Source of the DNA: CAVUMR01 sp963742715
GTDB taxonomy: Bacteria; Actinomycetota; Actinomycetes; Mycobacteriales; Micromonosporaceae
Assembly (NCBI GenBank): GCA_963742715.1
Contig: CAVUMR010000002.1
Coordinates: 2,666,001 to 2,730,000 of the forward strand
DNA: 64,000 nt
Direction: 5' to 3'
Shown here: positions 35,663-44,008 of the stretch, one piece after another
Layout of the letters: each line of letters begins with the position of its first letter
Numbering within the stretch: position 1 is the stretch's first letter
The notes under the pieces: model-generated
What the model was told of the DNA's origin: nothing
What the model saw: only the letters and a program-made list of their open reading frames with translations
The model's database searches: none
Program-made: the position numbers and the translations under genes

Positions 35663-37333
35663 ATGTATACGACATTTCTTCCGCTGCTCGACGCGCTCAA
35701 GAAGCGTGGCGCGGATCCAGTGACCGTCGATCGCGCGATCGGGGAAGCCGAGCGCACCGGCCGGTCGATCCGGGACATCCTGATCAACGACCACGTGTGT
35801 ACCGAGACCGAGCTCACCGAGGCGTCCGCGGACGCGTACGGGATGAAGAGCGTTGACCTGGTCGGGTACCCGATCGACGCGGCGGCGGTGGCCAAGATCC
35901 CACTCGCGCTGATGCTGCGGCACCGGGTCGTCGGCCTCGCGATGATGGGCAACGAGATAGTCATCGGCCTCAGCGATCCCGGTGACGTCATGGCGCTCGA
36001 CGACATCCGGGCCGTTACCGGCATGGTGGTCCGGCCGGTCGTGGTGGCCCGCAGCGAGCTCCGCAAGGTCATCGACCGGCTGCAGCGCGAGGACAACGAC
36101 CTCGGCGGCATCGCGGCCAGCCTGCGGTCCGACCCGGTGCCGGCCAGCGCCACGCTGACCGCGGTGGCCGAGGACGCGCCGATCGTGCGGTACGTGAACT
36201 CGCTGATCGAGCAGGCGATCCAGAACCGGGCGTCCGACCTGCACCTCGAGCCGACCGAGCACGACATGCGGGTCCGGTACCGGATCGACGGAGTGCTGCA
36301 CGAACTCGACACGGTGCCCAAGGCCGTACAGTCCGCCCTGATCTCCCGCATCAAGATCATGTCGAACATCGACATCACCGAGCGGCGGGTACCGCAGAAC
36401 GGCCGGATCACCGCGAACATCGCCGGCCGCGCGGTCGACCTGCGTACCGCCACCCTGCCGACGGTCTGGGGCGAGAAGATCGTGCTGCGGGTGCTCGACA
36501 CCAGCGGCATCGACCTGGACGTACGGAAGCTCGGGTTCACCGCGGCCAACTACGAACGGTTCTCCACCTCGTTCACCAAGCCGCACGGCATGCTGCTGGT
36601 GACCGGACCGACCGGCTCGGGCAAGTCGACCACCCTCTACGCCACGCTCGCCCAGATCAGCAAGCCGACGGTCAACATCATCACGGTCGAGGACCCGGTG
36701 GAGTACCGGCTGCCTGGCGTCAACCAGGTGCAGGTCAACCACAAGGCCGGCCTGACCTTCGCCGCGGTACTGCCGGCGATCCTGCGGTCCGACCCGGACA
36801 TCGTGCTGATCGGGGAGATCCGGGACCGGGTCACCGCGCACCTGGCGGTGGAGGCGGCGCTCACCGGTCACCTCGTGCTGTCCACCCTGCACACCAACGA
36901 CGCGCCGAGCGCGGTGACGCGACTGATCGAGATGGGCATCGAACCGTTCCTGGTCGGCTCCTCGGTCGACTGTGTACTCGCCCAGCGACTGGCCCGACGG
37001 CTGTGCGACTGGTGCAAGGAGGAGTACGTCCCGACCGACGCCGACCTGACCGCCGCCAGATGGCTGGTCAGCGGGTTGCCGCCGCCGACACTGCTCTGGC
37101 GGCCGGTGGGCTGCCGTACCTGCTCGGGAACCGGATACCGGGGCCGGATCGCCCTGCACGAGGTGATGCCGGTATCCGAGGAGATCGAGCGCCTGACGGT
37201 ACAACGGGTGTCCGCGCACGAGGTGTCCCAGGCTGCCACCGCCGAAGGAATGCTCGACCTGCGGATCGACGGTCTGGCGAAGGCGACCAGCGGACTCACC
37301 TCGGTACAGGAGGTGCTCCGTGTCGCGGTGTGA
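35663..37333 (+). CDS. pilB: Type IV pilus assembly ATPase PilB
   Basis: 556 residues. An N-terminal MshE/GspE-like domain (about 1-150) precedes the secretion ATPase core: Walker A GPTGSGKSTT, Asp box ITVEDPVEY, Walker B DPDIVLIGEIRD, His box HLVLSTLHTND, and a four-cysteine zinc motif CDWC...CRTC typical of PilB/GspE. It powers pilin polymerisation at the inner face of the membrane. First gene of a run of eleven pilus genes on this strand. Start ATG 35663 (MYTTFLPLL); the upstream site is weak. N-terminal domains of this type can bind c-di-GMP, and GGDEF genes lie near. Confidence 0.95.
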   Translation: MYTTFLPLLDALKKRGADPVTVDRAIGEAERTGRSIRDILINDHVCTETELTEASADAYGMKSVDLVGYPIDAAAVAKIPLALMLRHRVVGLAMMGNEIVIGLSDPGDVMALDDIRAVTGMVVRPVVVARSELRKVIDRLQREDNDLGGIAASLRSDPVPASATLTAVAEDAPIVRYVNSLIEQAIQNRASDLHLEPTEHDMRVRYRIDGVLHELDTVPKAVQSALISRIKIMSNIDITERRVPQNGRITANIAGRAVDLRTATLPTVWGEKIVLRVLDTSGIDLDVRKLGFTAANYERFSTSFTKPHGMLLVTGPTGSGKSTTLYATLAQISKPTVNIITVEDPVEYRLPGVNQVQVNHKAGLTFAAVLPAILRSDPDIVLIGEIRDRVTAHLAVEAALTGHLVLSTLHTNDAPSAVTRLIEMGIEPFLVGSSVDCVLAQRLARRLCDWCKEEYVPTDADLTAARWLVSGLPPPTLLWRPVGCRTCSGTGYRGRIALHEVMPVSEEIERLTVQRVSAHEVSQAATAEGMLDLRIDGLAKATSGLTSVQEVLRVAV

Positions 37334-37534
37334 CCCGGGCGACCCGGGGCCGGCCGCGCACGGCCGCCGGCAGTGATTCCGACGCCTTTTCCTCAGTTGC
37401 CGGCTCCGGCTGCCGAAATACCTGTTTGACATCGCTTGACGTCGCGGCATCGGCCGCGATCCGGCGGGCCGGCTGCCGCGTTCCCGCGCGCCGACGTACC
37501 GGATCCAGTGATGACGACCGGGGGGAGACTGTTC

Positions 37535-38656
37535 GTGGAGACCGCGCACAAACCGCACCGCCCGGTCATGACCGGCGACCGGACCGAGCGACGCGCGCAC
37601 CTGGACGAGATGCTCGCCGCCCTGGTCGAGGCGCACGGCTCGGACCTGCACCTCACCGTCGCCGCACCGCCGACCATGCGGGTACACGGTCTGCTGCGCA
37701 GCCTGCCCGGCCACCAGCGACTCAAGCCGGCCGAGACCGAGGCGCTGCTGCGGTCCGCGGTCACCGGGGAGCAGTGGGCCCAGTTCGAGCGCAGACTCGA
37801 GCTCGACTTCGCGTACAGCGTCGAAGGGGTGTCCCGGTTCCGGGTCAACCTGTTCGCCCAGCGCGGGTCCTACGGCGGCGTGTTCCGCGCCATCCCGCAC
37901 ACCATCCTGTCGCTGGACGAGCTCGGCGTACCCCAGTCGGTGGCCCGGTTCGCCCAACTTCCCCGTGGCCTGGTGCTGGTCACCGGGCCCACCGGCTCCG
38001 GCAAGACCACCACGCTCGCGGCCCTGCTCGATCTGGCCAACCAGAACCGCGCGGCGCACATCGTGACGATCGAGGACCCGATCGAGTTCCTCCACCCGCA
38101 TAAGCGGTCGCTGGTCAACCAGCGTGAGGTGGGGGTGGACACCAAGTCGTTCTCGACCGCGCTCAAGCACGCGCTGCGGCAGGACCCGGACATCATCCTG
38201 GTCGGCGAGCTGCGCGACCTGGAGACCACCTCGATCGCGCTCACCGCCGCCGAGACCGGCCACCTCGTGCTCGCCACCCTGCACACCCAGAGCGCGGCCC
38301 AGACGATCGACCGGATCATCGACATCTTCCCGCCGCACCACCAGCAGCAGATCCGGTCCCAGCTCTCGACCGCCCTGCAGGCGGTGGTCACCCAGGCGCT
38401 GTGTCCGCGCGCGGACGGTGCCGGCCGGACGGTCATCGTCGAGATCATGACCGCCACCACGGCGATCCGGAATCTCATCCGGGAAGGCAAGAACCACCAG
38501 ATCCCGTCGTTCATGCAGGCGGGCGCCAGCGACGGGATGCTCTCGTTCGACCAGCACCTGACCGAGCGGTTCCGCGAGCAGATCATCACCATCGACCAGG
38601 CGCTCGAACTCTGTCATTCGACCGAGGAGTTCCAGCGCCTCGTCGGGCGGCGGTGA
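37535..38656 (+). CDS. pilT: Type IV pilus retraction ATPase PilT
   Basis: 373 residues. Walker A GPTGSGKTTT, Asp box VTIEDPIEF, Walker B DPDIILVGELRD, His box HLVLATLHTQ, and the PilT-specific AIRNLIREGK near the C-terminus. No zinc cysteines, unlike PilB. It depolymerises pilin, so these pili should retract (twitching or DNA uptake). GTG 37535 is chosen because GGGGAG lies 7 nt before it; ATG 37511 and 37568 are in frame. The 201 bp between pilB and this start has no gene. The stop is 4 bp before pilC. Confidence 0.93.
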   Translation: METAHKPHRPVMTGDRTERRAHLDEMLAALVEAHGSDLHLTVAAPPTMRVHGLLRSLPGHQRLKPAETEALLRSAVTGEQWAQFERRLELDFAYSVEGVSRFRVNLFAQRGSYGGVFRAIPHTILSLDELGVPQSVARFAQLPRGLVLVTGPTGSGKTTTLAALLDLANQNRAAHIVTIEDPIEFLHPHKRSLVNQREVGVDTKSFSTALKHALRQDPDIILVGELRDLETTSIALTAAETGHLVLATLHTQSAAQTIDRIIDIFPPHHQQQIRSQLSTALQAVVTQALCPRADGAGRTVIVEIMTATTAIRNLIREGKNHQIPSFMQAGASDGMLSFDQHLTERFREQIITIDQALELCHSTEEFQRLVGRR

Positions 38657-38660
38657 CGCG

Positions 38661-39896
38661 ATGCCAGCGATGCTCGCCTTCGACTACGAGACGATCGACC
38701 ACACCGGCAAGCGCGGCAAGGGTCGGGTCAACGCCGCCAACACCGGCGCGGCCGCCGCGCTGCTGCGCCAGCAGGGCATGTCACCGGTGTCGATCAAGGC
38801 GGCCGGCGAGGGTCTGCGCCGGAACGTGACGATCCCGGGCCTGTCCGGGCGTACCACCCTGAAGGACCTCGCGGTCTTCGCCCGCCAGTTCGCCACCATG
38901 ACCAACTCGGGCATGTCGTTGCTGCGCTCCCTCGGCGTACTGGAGGACCAGACCACCAAGCCGCAGCTCGGTACGGCCATCTCCGAGGTACGCCTCGACG
39001 TGGAGGCCGGGGTGTCCCTCTCGGCCGCGCTCAGCCGGCACGACCGGGTCTTCCCGAGCCTGATGGTCGCCATGATCCACGCCGGTGAGACCGGTGGCTT
39101 CCTCGACGACGCGCTGGACCGGGTCGCCACGAACCTGGAGAAGGACGCGACCCTGCGCGGCAAGATCAAGAGCGCGCTCACGTACCCGGTGATCGTGCTG
39201 GGCTTCAGCGGGCTGATGATCACCGCGGTACTGATCTTCATCGTGCCGATCTTCGAGAAGATGTTCACGCAGCTCGGTGGCCAGCTGCCGCTGCCGACGC
39301 AGATCGTCGTCTCGACCAGCCACACCCTGCTGTGGTCGGGACCGCTGTTCCTCGCGATCGCCATCGGCAGCACCGTGGCGATGCGGCAGGCACTGCGCCG
39401 CCGGCCCCGGGTGCGGCTGTGGTTCGACGGGCGCAAACTCCGGCTGCCGGTCTTCGGGCCGCTGTTCACCAAGATCGCGATCAGCCGGTTCTCCCGTAAC
39501 CTCGGCACCCTGCTGGGCGTCGGCGTACCGGTGATGCAGGCCCTCGACGTGGTGGGCGCGACCACCGGCAACGCGGTGATCGCCGCCATCACCAGCGACA
39601 TGCGCGAGTCGGTACGGGACGGGCAGCCGATGTCCGCGCCGCTGATCCGGCACAAGGTCTTTCCGCAGATGGTCCGGCAGATGATGGAGGTCGGCGAGGA
39701 GTCCGGCCAGATCAGCCAGATGCTGGACAAGATCGCCGACTTCTACGACCGCGAGGTCGACAGCGCCGCGGAGTCCCTGACCGCCTCGATCGAACCGATC
39801 ATGGTGCTGGTCATGGGCGTGATCGTCGGCTCGATGGTGGTCTGCCTGTACCTGCCGATGTTCACCATCTACCAGAGCATCGAAGGCACCCAGTGA
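38661..39896 (+). CDS. pilC: Type IV pilus inner-membrane platform protein PilC
   Basis: 411 residues, two T2SSF domains (about 68-190 and 270-392) each ending in membrane helices; three strongly hydrophobic segments near 170-195, 220-240 and 370-395. Family motifs FARQFATMTNSGMSLLRSL and ISRFSRNLGTLLGVGVPVMQAL are clear. It forms the membrane platform on which PilB and PilT act. It starts 4 bp after pilT, so it is co-transcribed. Confidence 0.95.
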   Translation: MPAMLAFDYETIDHTGKRGKGRVNAANTGAAAALLRQQGMSPVSIKAAGEGLRRNVTIPGLSGRTTLKDLAVFARQFATMTNSGMSLLRSLGVLEDQTTKPQLGTAISEVRLDVEAGVSLSAALSRHDRVFPSLMVAMIHAGETGGFLDDALDRVATNLEKDATLRGKIKSALTYPVIVLGFSGLMITAVLIFIVPIFEKMFTQLGGQLPLPTQIVVSTSHTLLWSGPLFLAIAIGSTVAMRQALRRRPRVRLWFDGRKLRLPVFGPLFTKIAISRFSRNLGTLLGVGVPVMQALDVVGATTGNAVIAAITSDMRESVRDGQPMSAPLIRHKVFPQMVRQMMEVGEESGQISQMLDKIADFYDREVDSAAESLTASIEPIMVLVMGVIVGSMVVCLYLPMFTIYQSIEGTQ

Positions 39897-39927
39897 ACGC
39901 GCCGCGCGGCACCGCGCCGCCGCCCAC

Positions 39928-39993
39928 CCGGCGCCCCACTCGTCCGGCGCCCGTCCGGCGCCCCACCGCGCCGGCGCCCGTCCGGCGCCCCAG
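39928..39993. repeat. 27-bp tandem repeat, 2.4 units, in the pilA leader
   Basis: Two 27-bp units starting CCGGCGCCCCAC at 39928 and 39955 and a partial third lie in the 206 bp between pilC and pilA. They are rich in GGCGCC palindromes and could fold in the pilA 5' leader. Confidence 0.8.
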
Positions 39994-40102
39994 CAGCCTT
40001 CCGCACGCACGAAGACCTGACCGGTGGGGGCTCCCCCCGGTCGCCTGTCGGGCCGTCGGTCCGACCGCCGTCCCAACCGTTACAAGTCCCAGGAGGCATT
40101 TC

Positions 40103-40531
40103 ATGCACAACGCAATCCGCACGATGCGGGCGAGGCGCGCGGACGGCGACCGCGGCTTCACCCTGATCGAACTGCTCGTCGTCGTCGTCATCATCGGCGT
40201 TCTCGTCGCGATCGCGATCCCGCTGTACCTGAACTACCGCAAGGGCGCGGAGAAGAAGTCGGCCCAGTCCGACGTCCGCAACGCGGTGATCGCGATCGAG
40301 CAGTGCTACACCGAGCGGGGCAACTCCTACCCGGCCGACACCGACGTGGTACCGGCGAGCGGCGCGGTGACCTGCGCTCCCGGGGCGAACCAGCAGATCA
40401 ACATCTCGACCGGCAACGTCCTCGTGTACACGAAGGTCGCCGCCACCGGGTTCACCGTCGCGGTGACCAACACGAACACCACGACGACGTACACCTACAA
40501 CAGCGCCACCGGCAAGATCGTCGCCAGCTGA
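40103..40531 (+). CDS. pilA: Major type IV pilin (prepilin)
   Basis: 142 residues. Class III leader of 18 residues ending in Gly18, cleaved before Phe19; the mature start FTLIELLVVVVIIGVLVAIAI has Glu at position 5. The globular part has two Cys (QCYTERG and VTCAPG) that can form the usual pilin disulfide, and a Thr/Asn-rich C-terminus. Start ATG 40103 has a full AGGAGG 6 nt upstream, the best ribosome site in the operon. A 15-bp hairpin directly follows the gene. These signs suggest high expression as the major pilin. Confidence 0.93.
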   Translation: MHNAIRTMRARRADGDRGFTLIELLVVVVIIGVLVAIAIPLYLNYRKGAEKKSAQSDVRNAVIAIEQCYTERGNSYPADTDVVPASGAVTCAPGANQQINISTGNVLVYTKVAATGFTVAVTNTNTTTTYTYNSATGKIVAS

Positions 40532-40545
40532 TCGTCCTTGGCTGA

Positions 40546-40579
40546 GCCGGTAGCGGTCGCTCGCGCGACCGCTACCGGC
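40546..40579 (+). terminator. Perfect 15-bp stem-loop after pilA
   Basis: Arms GCCGGTAGCGGTCGC (40546-40560) and GCGACCGCTACCGGC (40565-40579) with a TCGC tetraloop, 14 bp after the pilA stop. No T tract follows, so it may be a partial terminator or an mRNA 3'-end stabiliser that raises pilA over the downstream assembly genes. Confidence 0.7.
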
Positions 40580-40619
40580 GCGGTGGTCCTGGGTCTGTGT
40601 TCCAGAGAGGACAGTCGTG

Positions 40620-41405
40620 ATGGTCCCGCTGCTCGTGCTGGCCGGCGTACTCGGTCTCGCGGTCGGCTCGTTCGCGAACGTGGTGATCCACCGGGTACCG
40701 CGGGGCGAGTCGCTGCTGCGTCCCGGCTCGCGCTGCCCGTCCTGCGCGACCGCGCTGCGGCCGTGGCACAACGTGCCGGTGCTGAGCTGGCTCGTACTGC
40801 GCGGCCGGTGCGCGGCCTGCCGGGCACCGATCGGCATGCGGTACCCGTTGGTCGAACTGGTCACCGCGGCGCTGTTCGTGGCGGTCACGGCCCACTTCGG
40901 CGCCACCGCGGCACTTCCGGCGTACCTGTACCTGACCGCGATCGCGGTCGCGCTCGCCGCCATCGACCTCGACGTCAAGCGGCTGCCGGACGCGATCGTG
41001 CTGCCGTCGTACCTGGTGGCCGGCCTGCTGCTGGCCCTCCCGGCGGTGACCGGGTCGGACTGGTGGTCGGCCGCCCGGAGTCTGGTCGCGATGGCGGCGC
41101 TGTCCACGTTCTACCTGCTCCTGGCCGTGCTGCGGCCGGGTGGCATGGGCTTCGGCGACGTCAAGCTGGCCGGCCTGCTGGGGCTGTACCTCGGCTGGCT
41201 CGGCTGGAGTTCGGTGCTGGTCGGCGCCGGCGCCGGGTTCCTGCTCGGCGGTATCGCCGGCGTCGCCCTGCTGGCCACCCGGCGCGCCGACCGCCGTACG
41301 GCCATCCCGTTCGGTCCGGCCATGCTGGCCGGCGCGCTGCTCGCGGTGTTCGTCGCCGGGCCGGTGTCGCGCTGGTACGGCTCGACCTTCCTGTTCACCA
41401 CCTGA
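40620..41405 (+). CDS. pilD: Prepilin peptidase PilD
   Basis: 261 residues, polytopic. N-terminal GSFANVVIHRVP, a zinc-type cysteine set CPSC...CAAC (methyltransferase-domain loop), then aspartate protease residues in DLDVKRLPD and GFGDVKL. It cleaves prepilin leaders and normally N-methylates the new Phe. ATG 40620 lies 9 nt after GAGAGG; GTG 40617 is directly upstream and also possible. It processes PilA and the three prepilin-like proteins downstream. Confidence 0.93.
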   Translation: MVPLLVLAGVLGLAVGSFANVVIHRVPRGESLLRPGSRCPSCATALRPWHNVPVLSWLVLRGRCAACRAPIGMRYPLVELVTAALFVAVTAHFGATAALPAYLYLTAIAVALAAIDLDVKRLPDAIVLPSYLVAGLLLALPAVTGSDWWSAARSLVAMAALSTFYLLLAVLRPGGMGFGDVKLAGLLGLYLGWLGWSSVLVGAGAGFLLGGIAGVALLATRRADRRTAIPFGPAMLAGALLAVFVAGPVSRWYGSTFLFTT

Positions 41406-41425
41406 CCTTCTCGGGCCAGCCTTGC

Positions 41426-41545
41426 GCACCGCACCGCATCGCACCGCACCGCACCGCACCGCACCGCACCGCACCGCACCACACCGCACCGCACCGCACC
41501 GCACCGCACCGCACCGCACCGCACCGCACCGCACCGCACCGCACC
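41426..41545. repeat. Pentanucleotide microsatellite GCACC, 24 units, upstream of pilM
   Basis: Twenty-four GCACC units, 22 perfect; variants GCATC at 41436-41440 and ACACC at 41481-41485. It fills most of the 159 bp between pilD and pilM, ending 19 bp before the pilM ATG and just before its GAGGGAG ribosome site. Tracts this long in bacteria are prone to slippage; effects would be on spacing or folding of the leader and not on frame. Confidence 0.97.
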
Positions 41546-41564
41546 ACCTATCGAGGGAGCACCC

Positions 41565-42587
41565 ATGGCCGGCGGAACGCTGATCGGACTGGACATCGGC
41601 TCGGTGTTCATCCGTGCGGTGGAGACCACCCGCGGCAAGGAGGGTGTGGTCATCACCAACGCCGGCCGTACGCCGGTCCCCGCCGGTGCGGTCAGCGCCG
41701 GCATCATCGTGGACGAGCGGGCGGTGACCCAGGCGCTGAAGAACCTGTGGTCGAACGCGGGATTCCGTACCAGGGACGTGATCGTCGGCATCACCAACCC
41801 GCAGAGCGTGGTACGCGAGATGTCGGTGACGAACCTGCCGATGCGGGAGCTGCGCAAGGCTCTGCCGTTCCAGGTACGCGACGTGCTGCCGCTGCCGGTC
41901 GAACGCGCGCTGCTGGACTTCTACCCGTTGGAGGACCCGGGCCAGAAGGAGAAGGTGCGCGGGCTGCTGATCGCGGCGCCCAAGGACGCGGTACGCAGCA
42001 CCGTGCAGCCGATCGAGCGGGCCAGGCTGCACGTCGTACGGGTGGACCTCGGCTCGCTCGCCCTGCTCCGCGCACTGTCCAAGTTGGACTCCACGGTCGA
42101 GGCGATCGTGTACATCGGCGCGGACGTGACCAGCGTGGTGGTACACCTCGACGGGGTACCGCTGATCGTGCGCTCCATCCCCCGGGGCGGCCAGGACATC
42201 ACCACCACCATCGCGAACCGGCTGGCCACCACGACGACGGAAGCCGAGTCCCTCAAGCGCCGGATCGGGGTGAACCTCGAAGAGGACGTGGAGACGGCGG
42301 AGGTGGTACGGGACGCCCTCAAGCCGCTGCTCAACGAGATCCGTACCTCGTTCATGTACCTGTCCGCGACCGAACGGGGCAGTCGGGTGGCCCGGATCGC
42401 GCTGACCGGCGGAGGCTCGTTGCTTCCCGGGCTGGGCGAGCTCCTCGCCGAACAACTCAGCGTCGAGGTCATCACCGCGGATCCGCTGGCCCGGGTACGG
42501 GAGATCCGGCGCGGCAAGCAGGCAGCCCTCGACCCGTTCCGCTTCTCGGCCGCGGTCCCCATCGGCCTGACCCTCGGAGCCGCGTGA
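41565..42587 (+). CDS. pilM: Type IV pilus assembly protein PilM
   Basis: 340 residues of the actin/FtsA-like fold: phosphate loop LIGLDIGSVFIRAVE, second phosphate motif AIVYIGADVTSVVVH, and adenosine motif ALTGGGSLLPGLGELLAE. PilM lies on the cytoplasmic face and binds the N-terminus of PilN. The PilN here keeps a short N-terminal cytoplasmic stretch (SANLLPVEI) of the binding type. Start ATG 41565 has GAGGGAG upstream. The stop overlaps pilN (TGATG). Confidence 0.92.
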   Translation: MAGGTLIGLDIGSVFIRAVETTRGKEGVVITNAGRTPVPAGAVSAGIIVDERAVTQALKNLWSNAGFRTRDVIVGITNPQSVVREMSVTNLPMRELRKALPFQVRDVLPLPVERALLDFYPLEDPGQKEKVRGLLIAAPKDAVRSTVQPIERARLHVVRVDLGSLALLRALSKLDSTVEAIVYIGADVTSVVVHLDGVPLIVRSIPRGGQDITTTIANRLATTTTEAESLKRRIGVNLEEDVETAEVVRDALKPLLNEIRTSFMYLSATERGSRVARIALTGGGSLLPGLGELLAEQLSVEVITADPLARVREIRRGKQAALDPFRFSAAVPIGLTLGAA

Positions 42588-43300
42588 TGAACACCGTAGT
42601 GAAGGTTGCTGAGCTGACCACGGTCACCGCCGACCCGTACCGCATCGTCACCATCTCGGCGAACCTGTTGCCGGTCGAGATCATCGAGAGCCGGCGCAGC
42701 CGCAAGACCCGTCGGGCCGTACTGGCCGCGCTCGTCGTGCTTCTCGTCGTGCTCACCGGCTGGTACGCCGCCGCGCGGTACCAGACCTCGGTGGCCCGCA
42801 GCGACCTGCGCGCCACCGAGCGGACCGCCCAACAGCTGGCCAAGCAGCAGGACGCCTACGCCGACCTGGTGGGGATCCAGACCCAGTCGACCGCGATCTC
42901 CGGTCAGCTCGCCACCCTGCTCGCCGAGGATCTCCGCTGGTCGAGCCTGCTGTCGTCGCTACGGGCGGCGGCGACCGGAGGGGTCGTACTCACCGACGTG
43001 ACCGGCGCGCTGTCCGACGCCACCGGAGTCGCCGGACCGGACCAGTCGTTCTCGCAGTTCATCGAGGGCTCCGACGCGCGACCGGTGGGCACGGTCACCG
43101 TCACCGGCACCGGCCCCAGCAAGGCGGCCGTGGCCGCGTACGTGGACAGCGTCGCCACGATCACCGGGCTCGCGCATCCGCTGCTCGGCGGCGCCAGCGT
43201 CGACGGCGGAACCCTCCACTTCACCGTCCGGCTGGACATCACCACCGCCGCGCTCGGCGGCCGGTACTCGCCGACGACGGCTGACGGAGGGACCGACTGA
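42587..43300 (+). CDS. pilN: Type IV pilus assembly protein PilN-like
   Basis: 237 residues: cytoplasmic N-terminus with the PilM-binding type motif SANLLPVEIIESRR (residues 24-37), one membrane helix about 46-64, then a coiled coil and an extracytoplasmic ferredoxin-like region. It joins PilM and PilO in the alignment complex. ATG overlaps the pilM stop, and its own stop overlaps the pilO start, both as TGATG, so the three are translationally coupled. Confidence 0.88.
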   Translation: MNTVVKVAELTTVTADPYRIVTISANLLPVEIIESRRSRKTRRAVLAALVVLLVVLTGWYAAARYQTSVARSDLRATERTAQQLAKQQDAYADLVGIQTQSTAISGQLATLLAEDLRWSSLLSSLRAAATGGVVLTDVTGALSDATGVAGPDQSFSQFIEGSDARPVGTVTVTGTGPSKAAVAAYVDSVATITGLAHPLLGGASVDGGTLHFTVRLDITTAALGGRYSPTTADGGTD

Positions 43301-43941
43301 TGCGGATCAACAACCGGTTCTGGCTGTCCAGCGGGGCGGTCGCCGCGATCGCGCTGGTGGTCGTCGGATGGTTCGGGTTCGTCAGCCCGCAGCACGGACA
43401 CACGGCCAGCCTGCGGGACGACACCGCCGCCGCTGAGCTGCGCGGTTCGGCGCTGCGGCACCGGCTCAGCCAGTTGCACGACCAGAACGAGAACATCGCC
43501 GCGTACCAGGCGGAGCTCGCCCGGCATCGGGAGGCGCTGCCGACCACGGCCGGGTTGTCCGACTTCCTGCGCGAGCTGCAGGCGGCCGGCTCGGCGGCCG
43601 GCGTATCGGTGGACGGACTGATCGTCGGCTCCCCGAACCAGGTCACCGGCACCGCCACCACCGCCGAGACGTACTCGCTGCCGATCACCCTCACCGCGGC
43701 CGGAACCGTTACCGCCCTGGGCGCCTTCCTCGACCAGTTGCAGCGGGTACAACCGCGGGCCGTGCTGATCAGCAGCATGGCGGCTGCGCCGGCCGGGACG
43801 AGCGTGTCGCTCACCGGCAAGGTCGGCCTCAACCTCCGACTGGACGCCTTCGTCGCGGCACCGAGCGGCACCAAGAAGACCCCGGCGACCCCGACAGCCC
43901 CGGCGACCCCGGCCGGTGCCGGCGCCAACGCGCCGAAGTAG
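43300..43941 (+). CDS. pilO: Type IV pilus assembly protein PilO-like
   Basis: 213 residues: short N-terminus, one membrane helix (8-27), coiled coil (about 40-80), a ferredoxin-like domain (LPTTAGLSDFLRELQAAGSAAGVSVDG, typical PilO) and a Thr/Pro/Ala-rich tail (ATPTAPATPAGAG). It pairs with PilN. There is no PilP or PilQ, as expected without an outer membrane. Confidence 0.88.
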   Translation: MRINNRFWLSSGAVAAIALVVVGWFGFVSPQHGHTASLRDDTAAAELRGSALRHRLSQLHDQNENIAAYQAELARHREALPTTAGLSDFLRELQAAGSAAGVSVDGLIVGSPNQVTGTATTAETYSLPITLTAAGTVTALGAFLDQLQRVQPRAVLISSMAAAPAGTSVSLTGKVGLNLRLDAFVAAPSGTKKTPATPTAPATPAGAGANAPK

Positions 43942-44008
43942 CCGGGACGGTACGGGACAGATGGATCACCGGGCGGGATCGTCCCGCCGGAGCAGGTCGG
44001 GAGGGCGC

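Noticed and set aside
41426..41545. CRISPR array
   Set aside because: The GCACC units are contiguous with no spacers; it is a simple microsatellite.
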